Assembly (NCBI GenBank): GCA_900175165.2
Contig: FWWN02000394.1
Location: 1 to 64,000, forward strand
DNA from: Rhizomucor pusillus
Taxonomy: Eukaryota; Mucoromycota; Mucoromycetes; Mucorales; Lichtheimiaceae
Direction: 5' to 3'
DNA: 64,000 nt
Shown here: in pieces, positions 11,108-23,084 of the stretch
Position numbering within the stretch: position 1 is the stretch's first letter
Layout: every line of letters starts with the position of its first letter
Notes under the pieces: model-generated
Told to the model about the DNA's origin: nothing
Databases searched by the model: none
The model's input: only the letters and a program-made list of their open reading frames with translations
Program-made: the position numbers and the translations under genes

Positions 11108-12026
11108 GTGAGAGAGTTGAAAGTTGCTCGGAAGACGGACTTGCTCCTGAGAAACTCAAATTACTATTTGATCCTTCGTTTGGAAAGCTTTTACATTTCG
11201 ACCTTGAATACTATATACAATCATGCTAAACTATTCTAATTGCCTGGCGACCGAGAAGAACTTTATACGCTGCTTCTGCATTGTATCTAATGATATAATT
11301 CTGTATAACTTTACTGTAGAGCAAAGCATCGGCAACAAGATCTTAAACAATGGAAAAAGTTGTCCAGGAACAAGTTTGTAACAATCATATCACGCCATCC
11401 TCTTAAAACGCTAGTATTTTCTTTACAAGCGCTTCAGGCTTCGCTTGGTTCGCTGAAGCTCATAGCTGATCCGAGTCTGAAGAATAAACTCGCTTGGCCT
11501 TCATAAACCTCCATTCTCCGGCGGTTTTGCATCCGCCGTCGAACGGTTTATTCAGACCGCCGCTCGCCTAAATTCCAGTTTATGAGGCAAGGCGTGAGAT
11601 GAGTGCTCTGCCATCAGCGTCTTCTCCGTCGTCAATATCTTTTTTTCTCCATGATGACGCTTTTGGCATCATTCCCATTGTCATATAAAGATAGATACTG
11701 CATAATTGGGGACAATGAGTAAAGGAGACTATTTATATTATGGAACCTACGAAAATTCACGGGTTATATGATCTACATCATCGTTGTCAATATTATTCCT
11801 GGTATCTTCTGATTATTAATGAGTTCCCAGTGGACGTGATGAATAATGCAATGCTTCTATGCGCCGGAGAAGAGCAGATTCCCGCCTTAGTCATCAGGCG
11901 TCTTGCAATTACCAAACGCTGAGTAGGATCGGTGCGGATTTTTCCGTTTAAGGTTTTCTTGCTGACACTTTTTCTTTCACTCTATTGTTACTTGATTCCC
12001 TACTCATAATCGCTCTGCGGCCCAGA
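11108..12026. other. Intergenic region between HEMW and RIB1 (divergent promoters)
   Basis: Both flanking genes read outwards, so this is a shared upstream region of 919 bp. No protein gene was recognised. Its middle holds a GC-rich block with several inverted repeats. Confidence 0.5.
11431..11588. repeat. Block of interleaved inverted repeats
   Basis: GCTTCAG (11431-11437) pairs with CTGAAGC (11453-11459). TCTGAAGAATAAAC (11476-11489) matches GTTTATTCAGA (11546-11556) with a small gap. TCATAAAC (11501-11508) pairs with GTTTATGA (11578-11585). CGGCGG (11519-11524) pairs with CCGCCG (11533-11538). The second and third pairs cross each other. The outer arms resemble the short ends of a decayed miniature transposon, but a structured RNA is also possible. 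Confidence 0.4.
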
Positions 12027-13126
12027 ATGTCGACTGTATTCACGCTGTTTGGTATGAACGTCGTTCACGAAAACGCCAAAGCTTTACCGCCGCAGTCGCA
12101 GCCTCGCACGTACAAGGAATACATTGACTTCTTGAAGCAACAGCTACACTCGCCAAGTGCTGTCACTCCCGAACTGCCAAAGAAGCAAGACTCTATTCGT
12201 ATACAATGTCAAGTCCGTGCGCGCATTCCAACAAACGAAGGCGGTGAAATGTATCTGTATTTGTATAAAAACAACCAAGATTCAAAGGAACACTTGGCGA
12301 TCGTGTATGGCGATGATTTGCGTTCTAAGTCGCTGGACGATGCTTGGGAAAACGAGACTATTATGAATCGTATTGTACGCGGTGCATATTACGGCCGGTT
12401 GGAAGAAGTAGTAACAGACGAAAGCCGAAATTTGAGCTTGACAGAGGATCAGTTAAAGTACTTGGAGGAGCAGCAGGCAAAAGCCAGAAACGCATGGAAA
12501 CAGTCCAGCGATCCACCGCTTGTCCGTATCCACTCTGAATGTTTTACTGGAGAAACTGTTCACTCAGCACGATGCGACTGTGGAGAGCAATTGGACGAGG
12601 CGATGCGATTGATACAGGAAGCCGGCCGTGGAGTTATTGTTTACTTGCGTCAAGAGGGACGAGGCATCGGCCTGCTCGAAAAATTAAAGCAAGTATACAC
12701 GTTGTAAACAGTTTAGGAGGATCAATGTTAACCATATAAAACAGAGCGTACAATCTGCAGGACCTGGGGCATGACACTGTATCGGCTAACGTCTTGCTAA
12801 ACCACCCTCCCGATGCACGAACTTATGGAATTGCAAATGCCATCCTCAAAGACCTTCAGCTGAAAAAAATCATGCTGCTCACCAATAACCCGGACAAGAT
12901 CGAGCAATTAGAAGCATTTGGATCCATCAAAGTGGTAGAACGACGACCAATGGTACCACGATCCTGGACATCTACACCTGTTGCCACAGATCTCCTGCGA
13001 ACTCCGTCTTCATCTCCCGCACCTCAGAATGGCTTGCTGCCTGCTGGCAAGGAACTGGACAAGTACCTTGCTGTCAAGGTCAAGAAAATGAGACATTTGC
13101 TTGAATTGCCTGAAAAGTTCGCCTAA
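12027..13126 (+). CDS. RIB1: GTP cyclohydrolase II (riboflavin synthesis)
   Basis: Opens the ring of GTP, releasing formate and pyrophosphate, as the first step of riboflavin synthesis. 347 aa, exons 12027-12688 and 12745-13126. The zinc site is seen as [14 protein letters not shown] (C-x10-C-x-C). The motif [20 protein letters not shown] marks the catalytic region, followed by [11 protein letters not shown] and LLTNNPDKI. The N-terminal ~110 residues and a Pro/Ser-rich C-terminal tail are fungal additions. The single 56-nt intron cuts between Lys and Ala of KLKAYN and requires a GC donor (12689, GCAAGTAT); the nearby GT would shift the frame. Cytosolic by absence of a targeting signal. No DHBP synthase (RIB3) domain is fused, unlike the bifunctional bacterial and plant enzymes. 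Confidence 0.96.
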
Positions 13127-13257
13127 ATTGCTATCATTTTTTGATACTATATCGTTTGCTTTACTTTGTTTAGACCTTTCTTGTATATCCTTGTCCTTCC
13201 TCTCTCTCTCTCCTTTTTTTTTATCTTCTACATTTTACAAAGCAATAGACATTCATG

Positions 13258-13515
13258 TTATCCACCGCTTACTGGGGGTATAACGGCGATTTCGTCACCG
13301 GAATATATCTTGGATTCCTTATCGACATACTCCATATTGATCGCATACATGGACTGGTCAAGAATCTTTTCGAGGTAATCGCCATATTTGTCGACAAGCT
13401 TCATAGTCAGGTCTCTCAACGTTGGTTTGTTCTCGGGCAAGACTAGAACCTCTTCTGTAATCTGGGTCACATCGCGTGCTGCTGCAAAGTATAGGACCTT
13501 GACCTGCGTAGACAT
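13258..13515 (-). CDS. MOCS2A: Molybdopterin synthase small subunit (sulfur carrier, MOCS2A/MoaD)
   Basis: Carries the thiocarboxylate sulfur used by molybdopterin synthase to make the dithiolene of molybdenum cofactor. 85 aa, one exon, ubiquitin-like (ThiS/MoaD) fold. It begins MSTQVKVLYFAAARD and ends EIAVIPPVSGG; the terminal Gly-Gly is the residue pair that is adenylated and thiolated, and must be exposed, as it is here. Length matches the family (80-90 aa). In animals this subunit is encoded with MOCS2B on one bicistronic mRNA; here it stands alone. Its stop is 131 bp from the RIB1 stop (convergent), and its start faces the ATX1 gene 263 bp away. Presence implies molybdoenzymes such as nitrate reductase or sulfite oxidase in this organism (inference). 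Confidence 0.92.
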   Translation of the reverse strand: MSTQVKVLYFAAARDVTQITEEVLVLPENKPTLRDLTMKLVDKYGDYLEKILDQSMYAINMEYVDKESKIYSGDEIAVIPPVSGG

Positions 13516-13778
13516 GGCTGACAAGATCTGCAAGTTGCAACTCGGGATGGGCCACCACCAGGTTTGCAAAGCAACGAAGGCGTCTCTCCGAGCACATCAT
13601 CAGATTTAAAAATGAAACTCAGTCTGGTCGTCCCGTCAATCCCGCAAGCAGCAGAAATTGCTCACGCGCATGGTGCCTGGCTCGGCTAACATTATCCGCG
13701 ATATCAGCATTATTTAAGTGTGACAGTTGCCGCTCTTGTTTGGTTACCAGTCCCTCTTTTTTCCCATCTAGATCAACA

Positions 13779-14111
13779 ATGTCTGTAAGTTGTCTGCATT
13801 GCCTTTGCTTTTGATTGAAACACGATTCGTGACGCCTTCACTACCATAGCAGCAATATACCTTCAACGTTGAAATGGCATGCTCCGGCTGCTCCAATGCT
13901 GTTAACCGTGCATTGTCCAAGCTCGAAGGTGAGATCTACCCGCGTTCAAAGGTTACCAGTGGATGTAACCTAACATTCCCTTTTTTACTTAGGCGTTGAA
14001 AAGATCGATATCAGTCTCGAGAAGCAACAAGTTGTCGTAGAAAGTACCCTCCCTCGCGAAGAGGTCCTAGCTGCTATCAAGAAGACTGGCAAGACTGTCA
14101 AGGATGAATAA
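13779..14111 (+). CDS. ATX1: Copper chaperone ATX1/ATOX1 family
   Basis: Small cytosolic copper(I) carrier that hands copper to P-type ATPases of the secretory pathway. 67 aa, exons 13779-13784, 13850-13928, 13993-14111. The metal site MACSGC (M-x-C-x2-C) sits at residues 11-16 of a ferredoxin-like HMA domain. The C-terminal part (AIKKTGKTVKDE) has the conserved KTGK loop. The first coding exon is only ATG TCT, six bases. The acceptor of intron 1 is a tandem TAG-CAG, so two forms differing by one Gln are possible. Full length for the family (68-73 aa). The start is 263 bp from the divergent MOCS2A start. Confidence 0.95.
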
Positions 14112-14236
14112 AGGGATCTGTCTGATTTTTGGTCTTTGGATTTGAATAAAGCCTAAGAACATGGAATATAATAGAACGACGGTATACACAACGACAACAG
14201 ATGAAGGGAAGGATAGGAGACATGAAAAGGGGAGGA

Positions 14237-15588
14237 TTACGACGATGACGATAACGGTAACGATGGCGGCGGCTGGGGAGGATTAGGGAAGGTTGTGGAT
14301 GAGACCGAGCGATTGCTGCTGCTGTTCCCGTCCCAAAATATTGTGATTTCGCCGTCACCAGGGCCAGATACCATGCTATCCGTTGTTTGCGCGTGGCTAG
14401 ATCGGCCGTACGCTGGATTGTCAATGTCAGTTGTCGCACTGTGTCTGTCATGGAAAGGATCATCGTCTGCTGAGAAGACCGCGGCGGGGGCCGAGCCTGG
14501 TCGTTCTTCAGATTCTTCTCTCGTCACAGTCAACATTCTCGTTTGTGGTTGCTTGGTAATGTCTGTGTTCGAGCGAGTTAACGTTGTCGTGTCATATTCA
14601 GGAACCAGGGCAGTGCGCGTAGATGCACTCCTGCTGAGACCGCCATTGACTCGCAAGGTATCGACACGCATAATTTGAGGTCTGGCTCGCGTTGCTTGGT
14701 AAGCATGTGTTGGAACGTTTCTGGTTGCCGCCTGAACCACGCTGGATGCGACCGATTCACGTCGGCTATCGTCGTCAGTTAAATCGGTCATTACGCTGTT
14801 GCGATGAGCATCAGCGAATGGATTATCGTGTTGCTGCTGTTCAGGAGGCACAGAGCTTCGTCCTCTCTTTAACGTAGAGTGAACTGCATTGTCGTACCGC
14901 TGCTGCTGCGCAGTCATATCCGTCTGGTGATAAGCAGATGTTCGCTCCTGCATTACCTCAGGCGAAGGTGGTATGTATGCAACTGGGATGACGCCAGACA
15001 TGACTTCATGTCGAGTCGACTAGAGTGGATTGTGAGCATAGTTGCATTCTTTGAGAGCTGCAGTTTATTTTATTTTTATTTTTTATTTTTTACCTCGGAA
15101 ACCGTTGACGTCCCACGAAAGGTAAACGGCAACGTGGTTGTGCCTCGTTTTCGTTTGTATCGAACTACCAGGAAGCCGATTGCACATAGCAGCAGGCCAG
15201 CACCGAGCAATCCACCTACGACGCCTCCAATTAGAGCACTGTTAGAGCCCCCGCTGCTGCCACTGCTATCGCTGGATGAGGTTGCTGCAGACGGGTCGAC
15301 AATGGATCGGCTGATACATCTGGATTCAGGGCACTTGCCGCAATCAGACATTGTGCCCAGGACACAGACCTGGTCGGACGAGCAACTAGGTGAGCATGTG
15401 GCCGCACAGTTCGTGGGCATACAGTTTCCTGTCGACACATCGTAAGATTTCATTAACATGGATGGTAATTGATTTATTAGCAAAATACCATCAGCCGAGG
15501 CGAATGAACTACGAAGCGCTAAAATAACGGCTGTGAAAAGCAGTCTTGAGAGGTATGCGAATTGTGTTGATCGAGTGGATGAGTTCAT
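14237..15588 (-). CDS. Opy2-like single-pass membrane protein
   Basis: 425 aa, exons 15588-15094 and 15019-14237. A signal peptide (LLFTAVILALRSSFASADG) is followed by a Cys-rich segment with spacing C-x4-C-x3-C-x3-C-x5-C-x6-C-x2-C-x5-C, like the extracellular domain of fungal Opy2, then a Ser/Gly linker, a membrane helix (ALIGGVVGGLLGAGLLLCAI) and a basic RYKRKR stop-transfer. The cytoplasmic tail of about 255 residues is rich in Ser, Thr and charged residues. Yeast Opy2 anchors the adaptor Ste50 in the HOG osmosensing pathway, so a sensor or scaffold role at the plasma membrane is inferred. The tail has no domain that I recognise. Its stop is 125 bp from the ATX1 stop (convergent). Confidence 0.75.
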
Positions 15589-18302
15589 GTTGCTTTGACA
15601 AATGAATGGAAATGGAACACGTTGGAGCACCCGAATCTTCTCTACACAACACAGGCACACGGTTTCTTAACCGAGAGCTAGTGAGCGCTCGTAAAAGAGA
15701 GAATAATAAAGATTGGAAAGGGAAGGAGGGAGCGCCACTGACAAGAAAAGGAAGAGCGTATGAAAAAAGAGAACAAGGTGTACAGCCGAGCAGGACGCTT
15801 TCCTTTAGTGATACGTATCACAAAGGATGTGTTACCAAATAGAATGAATATGAATGAAGCATTGTTTATTCCGCCCTGATTGCCACTCCTTGAGCTCCCT
15901 GCAAATATATGTCTGCTGCCGGTTTTTCTGCAGCGATGAGCAATACAACTAGATAGGTAGATCTCTTTGGCACCCAATTTGTTCAAGTAAGGGTTTGGTG
16001 ATCATGCGATTCGTCAGTGATGGAATGTGTCACAACGACGCTGTTGCCCTTCCTGGCAAAAACTCATATAAACTTGGGCCAGGCTCTCCAGGTTCATTCG
16101 CCGAGTTCTATTTACAGCTCCTGCCTCCTCTACAGTATAGTGAGCCATTACATAAAACGCCTTGTATCACTGTATTCCCAGAGCGTCGACCGAACTATTC
16201 ATCAATTTGCCTACGGCCTATATATAGTTCTAAAGTTCGATCTAATACAGATAAGTTTCAGCGTAAATATGTATCTTGGAGATTATCTCTGCTGGAACAA
16301 TCACCAGTGCATACTTCATCTTCCAAGGAATGTCTGGCATGGCAGAATATGCTTCAGGTGTTAGCAGCGTAACATTACATAACTCCTTACTCGTATCTTG
16401 ATGACACTGTACTGGATACGCTCGGGTTCATCAATACATTGAATGCCTGGATGATAAATACATTGCTCATTGTTGGCAAGATGCCCTACTTCCTTTATTG
16501 CTGCTATCACGTGTAACCAATGCTGCAAATGCAGGGCCTGCATATACGCGCTCTATTGCAGGTAGCAACAGTGATCCCTGTCAATCCATAGAGTCGGCGA
16601 TACTTTTTTGTATGCATAGATTTCGGCTCTTTCGATCAACATAAATTGTGTTACAGCAACCATACAGGTATTATTACGTTTGATATCTTGATGTTGTTGC
16701 AATAAGTCTCCTATCTTGACGGCACATCACGCAGGCTATACACTGACTGAGGAACATCCTTTTCACTTGTTTCTGTGTCTATGATAACTCTCAAGTGGAT
16801 AAAATATATTATAAATGAATGATATAAATGATTAATTAATATCCCGAGCTACTAGTCCAAATGTACCTGCAGCTTTTTGGGCATTAGAATAAGGCAAAGC
16901 TCCGAATGATTGATAATGTGACACTGCTTATGCGACTGATGTCCGATAAACTGCAGTGAGAACTTGACAGAATGCATTAAGCATTACCGCCCGAGACAGC
17001 ATGTCCATGCAATCCAACGACATGGGAAAAAAATAAAATAGCAATGTGGCGCAAAGCACAGCAACGCAGTCTTGGTAAACATTTTTCCGGTAGGCACCTT
17101 GGAAGAATGGAAATTGGATCAACGATTTTCTAGATGGCACATTCATGACTTCGATCGGTTGCAAGTAGACAAGCGAAGATTATGCCGTCACAGACGATTT
17201 AGGCTGGATTCGACGCATCATGGTAGCAGGCCCAGTAACATGTGCGGCGCAATTCCGCCTACAGGAATCTTAGGAGAATTGAACGGAACAGTCGCTGCAC
17301 GTGCTACAATCAAACTGGAATGAAGGAGAGGTTGTTCGGAACAAGCAAAAGTTCCTTCGACAAAACGACGATAAATAAGGTGGCTGTGCATATGCTATAT
17401 GCGTTCCTTTTTCCTATTCGTTATTACCATCTCGGATTGTGTTGATAATAAGCAGGGATGTCTGTGTGCAGTGGTTCAAGTTTGTGCCGCTCTAAAGTCA
17501 GCTGATCGTTTTGTTTGCGCAATGACCCGTGCGCGATCCCTAGCGATTTTGCCGAAGCACGTAATCCCTGGCGAATGTTTTATTGCCTGGTTCAGGCTTT
17601 CGTAGAACACTACCTTATCTAAAATTGTGCATCTGCAAGTTACGAGATTATATGCGAAATCATGCTTACGGAGCGGCCAGACGAATTCGAAGCTCATTAG
17701 TATTATCTCACGACGGCATACATGCATGTGAAAGGGAGAGCTATCAAATGGTATTTAGCATTGTGCCTGCATCCTTTTCGGCCGAGGAGATATGTTAATT
17801 GCCTTGCTTGAAGGTCGCTAGTCCGGACTGCTAGCTGCTTTGTACTCTACTGAAAGATGTTTCAATCGCATGTTGAATCATCCGGTAACCACAGTTTGCA
17901 AAGCAAGAAAGGGAAGAAAACAATTTGGGAATTCCAATGATGTCCCGAACGTTCTGAACCTGGATCTGCAGATCAAGGGTCAATGAAGTGCGCAGCCAAA
18001 ACGCGTTGCAATTGTATCGCAAAGTGGGCGTACTGTATTTAATTACTACCCACGAATCCAAGGCAAGCTGGAGGTAAAAATATGACTCGAAATAAGGATA
18101 ACAAGAAAGCACCCATTTTTGGGTTCCATAGGAGATTTAGACCGTCTAGTTCTCTCGTTTCTTGAAATATGTATATGACAACATTTCGTACTACCCGTTA
18201 CTTGACATTGAGAGATGTGTTATCGATCTCCGCTAGGATCGATGCTCATGTGGTGTAGCTGCCGGGCCTGCTTCGTAGAGCGAGTATTGTGGATGATGAG
18301 AG
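15589..18302. other. Gene-poor region upstream of the Opy2-like and C2H2 genes
   Basis: 2.7 kb between two divergent genes. Several frames of 100-125 codons occur (for example 15995-16372 plus strand) but none has a motif, a good leader or a coherent exon chain. No RNA gene was recognised. Confidence 0.5.
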
Positions 18303-18310
18303 TATAAATA
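18303..18310 (+). promoter_or_regulatory. TATA box that decides the start of the C2H2 gene
   Basis: TATAAATA lies only 7 nt before an ATG at 18317. Transcription would begin further downstream, so the first usable ATG is at 18419. Confidence 0.55.
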
Positions 18311-18418
18311 GGAGGCATGTTTCGCGCACAATTCATTTGCAGAGTAATCTTATTCGTTCAGAACCACACCCAAGTTTCATCAGGAATATCGTTTTATAGT
18401 CACTATTCTTACAAAGTC

Positions 18419-19811
18419 ATGCAGGAGCAAGTGTTTATCAGATTATCTCTGCGGCCGATACTAAGCGACCACTTTGCATTGTTTCTAGATATTCATCTCA
18501 CAATCCCGAAACTCCGGAGACCTTTGCCACTGATCCAGGCATCAGCGGAGCAATTCAGCTATCTGGAAATCCGGACACTGCCAAATAATGGCCCAGAGTA
18601 TCCATCGCAAAGCTTTAAATCAGGGCAAGAAAACCTCCATACAAATAACGGGCACCTTCAATCTGGAATTCCAGATGACGATATTGCGGTGACTGGCCCG
18701 CCGCAGATGCTAGGGGAATCTAACACTTCGCCGAATTTTAGTCTGTCAGGCGACTCCGCCATACCAATCTCTCTTCCTACATTGAACTCCATAATAACCG
18801 AACTGGCAAGGTCAGTATTCTTATTATCTATGCATGAGTATACGAGTTGGGTATAACTCATTCGTAGCTCAAAGTAGCTGCAATGATTTGTTTACGCCAA
18901 AACTCTGTGCTGAACAGACGCCCTACGATACCGCTTTTCTTGATCAAACTAATGAACGGTGGGATTTGCCTGGGATTATGAATGCAGGCGACGAAGGATT
19001 TAAAGGCTTACTGTCTTGGCTTGAAAACTTCCCATTTTCAAAAGGAGAGCCTGCATCATCCACCAGTCCTACATATCCTTCCATCAGTGGAACCTCGTTC
19101 TCTTCAGGCAATGTGGCTATGAATAACGTACTATCTACGCAGATGCTGATCACGGCGCCTGATACCACAGATACTGATACTATGCTGCCTAAATCACCAA
19201 CGCCTATCTTATCGCCCTTTGTTCCTTCTTCATACGAGGACGATATCCATGCGCCGCCCACAAATCCGGAGGTCCAATTGGTTCCCCCCGTCAAAGTGAA
19301 CGCGGGTGGTGACTTGGCATGGATGCAGGATAAAGAATTGGCTTTCAGTAGTCGTCTTCTGTTTGAAGGAACAGAGACTAATACGTCAGGATATTTAAAT
19401 GCGGTGAAGGACATCTCGTCAGTTCGTGCTAGCCAATCCAGCAGACAACCAGATCCGTCAGCGTCAGTGTCAGGGCCTCCTTCTCTCGGTCTTACAGAAG
19501 AACGCTACACTCGCGTCGGTCCCAAACTTTTTCGATGCAGTGTATGCCCTCAAGCATGTCAAACACGTCGAGATATCAGAAGACATTTAGTAACAGTCCA
19601 TTGCGACAAGAAGTTCGTGTGCTCTGATTGCGGTACCAAGTTTACACGCTTCGATAGCCTATGTCGCCATCAGAAAGCAAAGATTTGCCAACCGAAGCCT
19701 GCCGGTCGTCGCCGCCGCAAAATGCACCGTAATCGAGATCGTCAATTACATCATCGTCTTTCTTCCCGTAGCAACAACCGTTCCTTTGCTCGAGCTTCAC
19801 CGCTGAGCTGA
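18419..19811 (+). CDS. C2H2 zinc-finger protein, putative transcription factor
   Basis: About 442 aa, exons 18419-18810 and 18878-19811. Residues 1-340 are low-complexity (Ser, Thr, Pro, Asp) and probably regulatory. Near the C-terminus are two fingers: a classic C2H2 (CSVCPQACQTRRDIRRHLVTVH) split here as CSVCPQAC and RRHLVTVH, and a second with CSDCGTKFTRF followed by RHQKAKIC, where the last ligand is Cys (C2HC). A basic stretch GRRRRKMHR follows and may act as a nuclear signal. The intron acceptor is an AAG-TAG pair (18872-18877), so proteins with or without one extra Ser can arise. The N-terminal start was chosen from the TATA position. No orthologue is recognised. Confidence 0.7.
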
Positions 19812-22800
19812 CTAGATGGTCAGATAAATTTCCATACATCTGCAGTTCCTTTATTCCTTCCATTTCGTGACCTAACTAGATACTGGCATATTCCTTCTCC
19901 CTATGTTTATTCTTATCCTTCAAACAAGACTTTACTACTATACTCATCCATTTGTTTGTAGTTCATGAACATTTACGTGACATTGTAAGTGCAAACAGAA
20001 GGGAATGAAGATCGTTGTTTACGTACAAACTGTCAGGTGCACGGCTCCATATTTCCTGGTTCTTCTCTTTTCTGGACCTAAGCAGCGTATCTGCTATAAA
20101 TCGGCGGCGCGTATCACAAGTATCGCGGATTATCGCTGTTTTACTCCGTATAGAAGAGGGTTCACGTGACGAGTCACGCTTGTGCGAGGAACCGGCATAA
20201 CGTCGAATAATTCACGATAGGACGTTGGAGAGCTAGTGGGTGTCCTTGGCGAAGAAGCTTGCAGTCGCGATTGCTTGGCTTTTTCTTTTTCTTTTTCCTT
20301 TTCTTTTTTTTAGGATTCCACTTCTTGCTGATCTTCAAGAGACTCTGACCTTTTCTCCTTTTCCTTCCTTGTGGAGCTGGGATTGATCCCGCTCGCTAGC
20401 CTTGGTGGTTCTGGCAGCGCTCCTGCTACTGCTCCCCATGATTCTGCTATCACAGACGTCTCCTCAGTTTGTTCGAACACAACTTCAAACTACATAATTG
20501 ATATTCATCATGTAAGCATTTTGGATTTCCTGAAATCTTATATTTTGAGCTTAACCGCAGTAACTATCTTTCTGCTTCCAATTAGCCAGGCGGCTGCATC
20601 CTCAGAATTAGCGCTCGAAGGCGTCACCGACTTCCTCCTCCAATGTATCGGATGTTTTGCCTCCTGGAAGTAGATCCGCAATGCAGACGCGGGATTCTTC
20701 ATTGCTTGACCTATATCTCCTCCCATGAAGCTGTGGACCATTGTGCATTCCGCATCTGTATAACGGTTTTCCTCTGTCCGTTCTTCGGACCATACTGTGC
20801 GCTGACAGGTCTGCAAGGTCAACTTATAGCTTGTAAAATATTACTGATGTGCAAGCACTGAGCGGTACTGACGCCTAGGTCTATCTCTCTCAGAAACTTA
20901 TCGACAGTATCACCACCAATTCGACTCCACGATACGTATGCGAGACTTCACGACTTGCACAGTATATAAATAGGTGGTCAAACGGAGCATTTACGGCATC
21001 TTGGCTCTTTTCATCCGTCGATTGATACCCTCGTTCGCCTCGTCGCCCTCCAGTTGCTTCAGGTTCTTATTGACAGGATCGCATGCGCACAGATATACCG
21101 ATTCCAGTCAAGAACTTATTGATGATATACTTCGCGTGGACTCGGCCAATATGTAAAACGTCTCGTTCCATTGTAGCCCGGAAATATATGGGTTATCTTA
21201 TCTCGCTCGTATGTAGGCATCCTTATTGTCTTCTGCTCGTCTTTTCTGAACTTCCTTGTCATACATGAGACTTCCAAGCAGTCATCACTTCAATCAATTG
21301 GAATAGGTTTTAGTGAAGGGATTTCTACAAAACTAGCACCTCGTTGCTAATACAGCATAACACGCCTTTGCCACAAGCGACATTCCATTGTTGTCATTTC
21401 ACCCTATATACCATCGGCATCGACGTCCAGTGCCAATCTATGCTCTTGCATGCTCTCGTGGGTCGCATGTGGCTACTCTTTTTCTGTAAAAAGATCAAGC
21501 TTGCTATTATATAAATACTGACAAATGTATATAGGCATATGCACCAATATTAATCTTACGTTTAGTAGTAGTCGACGCACTCATTTCCCTAGTCAATCTT
21601 CTTCGCTATAAAATTATCATGATCAAATAAATGAGCAGTACAATAAACTGCAGAAACTGTTTTTTCGTATGCTTTATTTAGTCACTGATAAATACAGCAG
21701 TAACGAAACCTGACCGAGACTACCATTAATTACATCTTGAAGTATTTATTAAGACAGATTCTTTGTTTCGTGCAAGATATGTTCAGGGACACCAGTTTAA
21801 TCCTCATTGACCGTACATGCAGATATTACTCACTATGATTTTGGCTCCAACATTTTCCTGTGCTTTTACGTTTGTAACTTCATTGATAGTCTCTAGTTTC
21901 TGATCCAAAATCATGATTGGGCTTATGATACAATTGCGACTTAATACATATCCACTTCGTTATATACATAAAATCAATGATTCTATGTATAATCAACTCA
22001 TGCTCAAATGAGTTCATCGACCGTGGAAGTTTGCTATTCTAATATTTGACAACGAAAAATCTCGTCTTAGTGTCTGCTTACTGGGAACTTCATTTCTGTT
22101 TGCTGATCCAGCATCGCCAATGGAGCCTTCTTGTGCGCGGATTTATTTCATCCTTAAAGGAAGTCACGCCTAACCTGAAGCTTGAATGGACCCTGAAAAG
22201 ATCAGGTACTTTAGATGCTTAACACAAACTGTTCGTGGGAAAGAAGTTTTTGACACCTTCACGTACATCCTAGAATAATTGGAGAGCCTAAAAAATCCGT
22301 TACCTTGTTAGAGCGGCGGCAGACAAGAAACAGTGTCTGATCTTTGGCTTATACTTGCCAACCTTATTCTTCAAAGTATCTTTCTAAGAATGTAATGGGA
22401 CCAATTACGAGCATATTGACGAGGCATACGCCCAAAATCTTGCTGCATGTTGTAGTAAGCAATACCCATGTACTAAAAGAGGAAATCCATGGAATAAAGT
22501 CGTTGAACCCCATGGGAAGTTAGGGATGGTTCTCGGCAATGATGGAACGGACGAAGGAGGGGACAATCCGTTTCCCGTCTCAAAGATCAAAATCGCGTGG
22601 TACATACTACCTCTCATTATGCGGCTCTACCTTGAATTTCTCACATGTCATCAGCAACTCTTATTTAGCACCGTTTTCACGGGTCCACGTGGATATCTCG
22701 CAGAGAGCTCCTTTTGCTTTCACGACGCAATGATGGCCAGCGAATGCAGGTGATAGCTAGTTTGGAAGAGTGGCTGGAAGAAAACTAGGTATTTGCATTT

Positions 22801-23010
22801 TGCTTTACAAAGCAAAGACAATTGTTTTGGGAAACGGAAATGATGAGTGTGGGGTGCCTGTAAGCTTTTTCCCTCCCAATTTGGATGTTTCGAGATTTTA
22901 GGTTGCACAGCTCGATGTCATCTATCTATGAAGCTCTCCAAAACTTGCGGGGTCGGACATGTGATTGGGCCTGCGCGAAACTCCATGTGAAAATTTCAAC
23001 CGCCGTGGAA
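19812..23010. other. Gene-poor region of 3.2 kb
   Basis: No convincing gene. A CT-rich tract near 20280-20370 and a TATA-like sequence at 20963-20972 look like promoters, and short frames follow each (20371-20673 and 20974-21156, plus strand), but their products have no motif. The DNA at 21500-22100 is very AT-rich. Confidence 0.45.
20963..20972 (+). promoter_or_regulatory. Orphan TATA-like box
   Basis: TATATAAATA precedes a short leader and an ATG at 21083, but the downstream frame (61 codons) is not recognisable. It may serve a non-coding or unrecognised short transcript. Confidence 0.25.
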
Positions 23011-23018
23011 TATAAAAG
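23011..23018 (+). promoter_or_regulatory. TATA box of the SCP2-domain gene
   Basis: TATAAAAG, 74 bp before the ATG at 23085. An ATTGG (reverse CCAAT) lies about 45 bp further upstream. Confidence 0.6.
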
Positions 23019-23084
23019 CAACTGCATGCGCGTGCCTTTTGTCCGTACTTTTCATTTCTTGCTTTCTATACACTCCACATAAAC

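Noticed and set aside
12691..12744. GT donor in RIB1 (GTATAC) instead of the GC donor
   Set aside because: It would give a frame that loses the conserved [16 protein letters not shown] region.
18317..18418. ATG at 18317 as start of the C2H2 gene
   Set aside because: It is 7 nt after the TATA box, so it should lie upstream of the transcription start.
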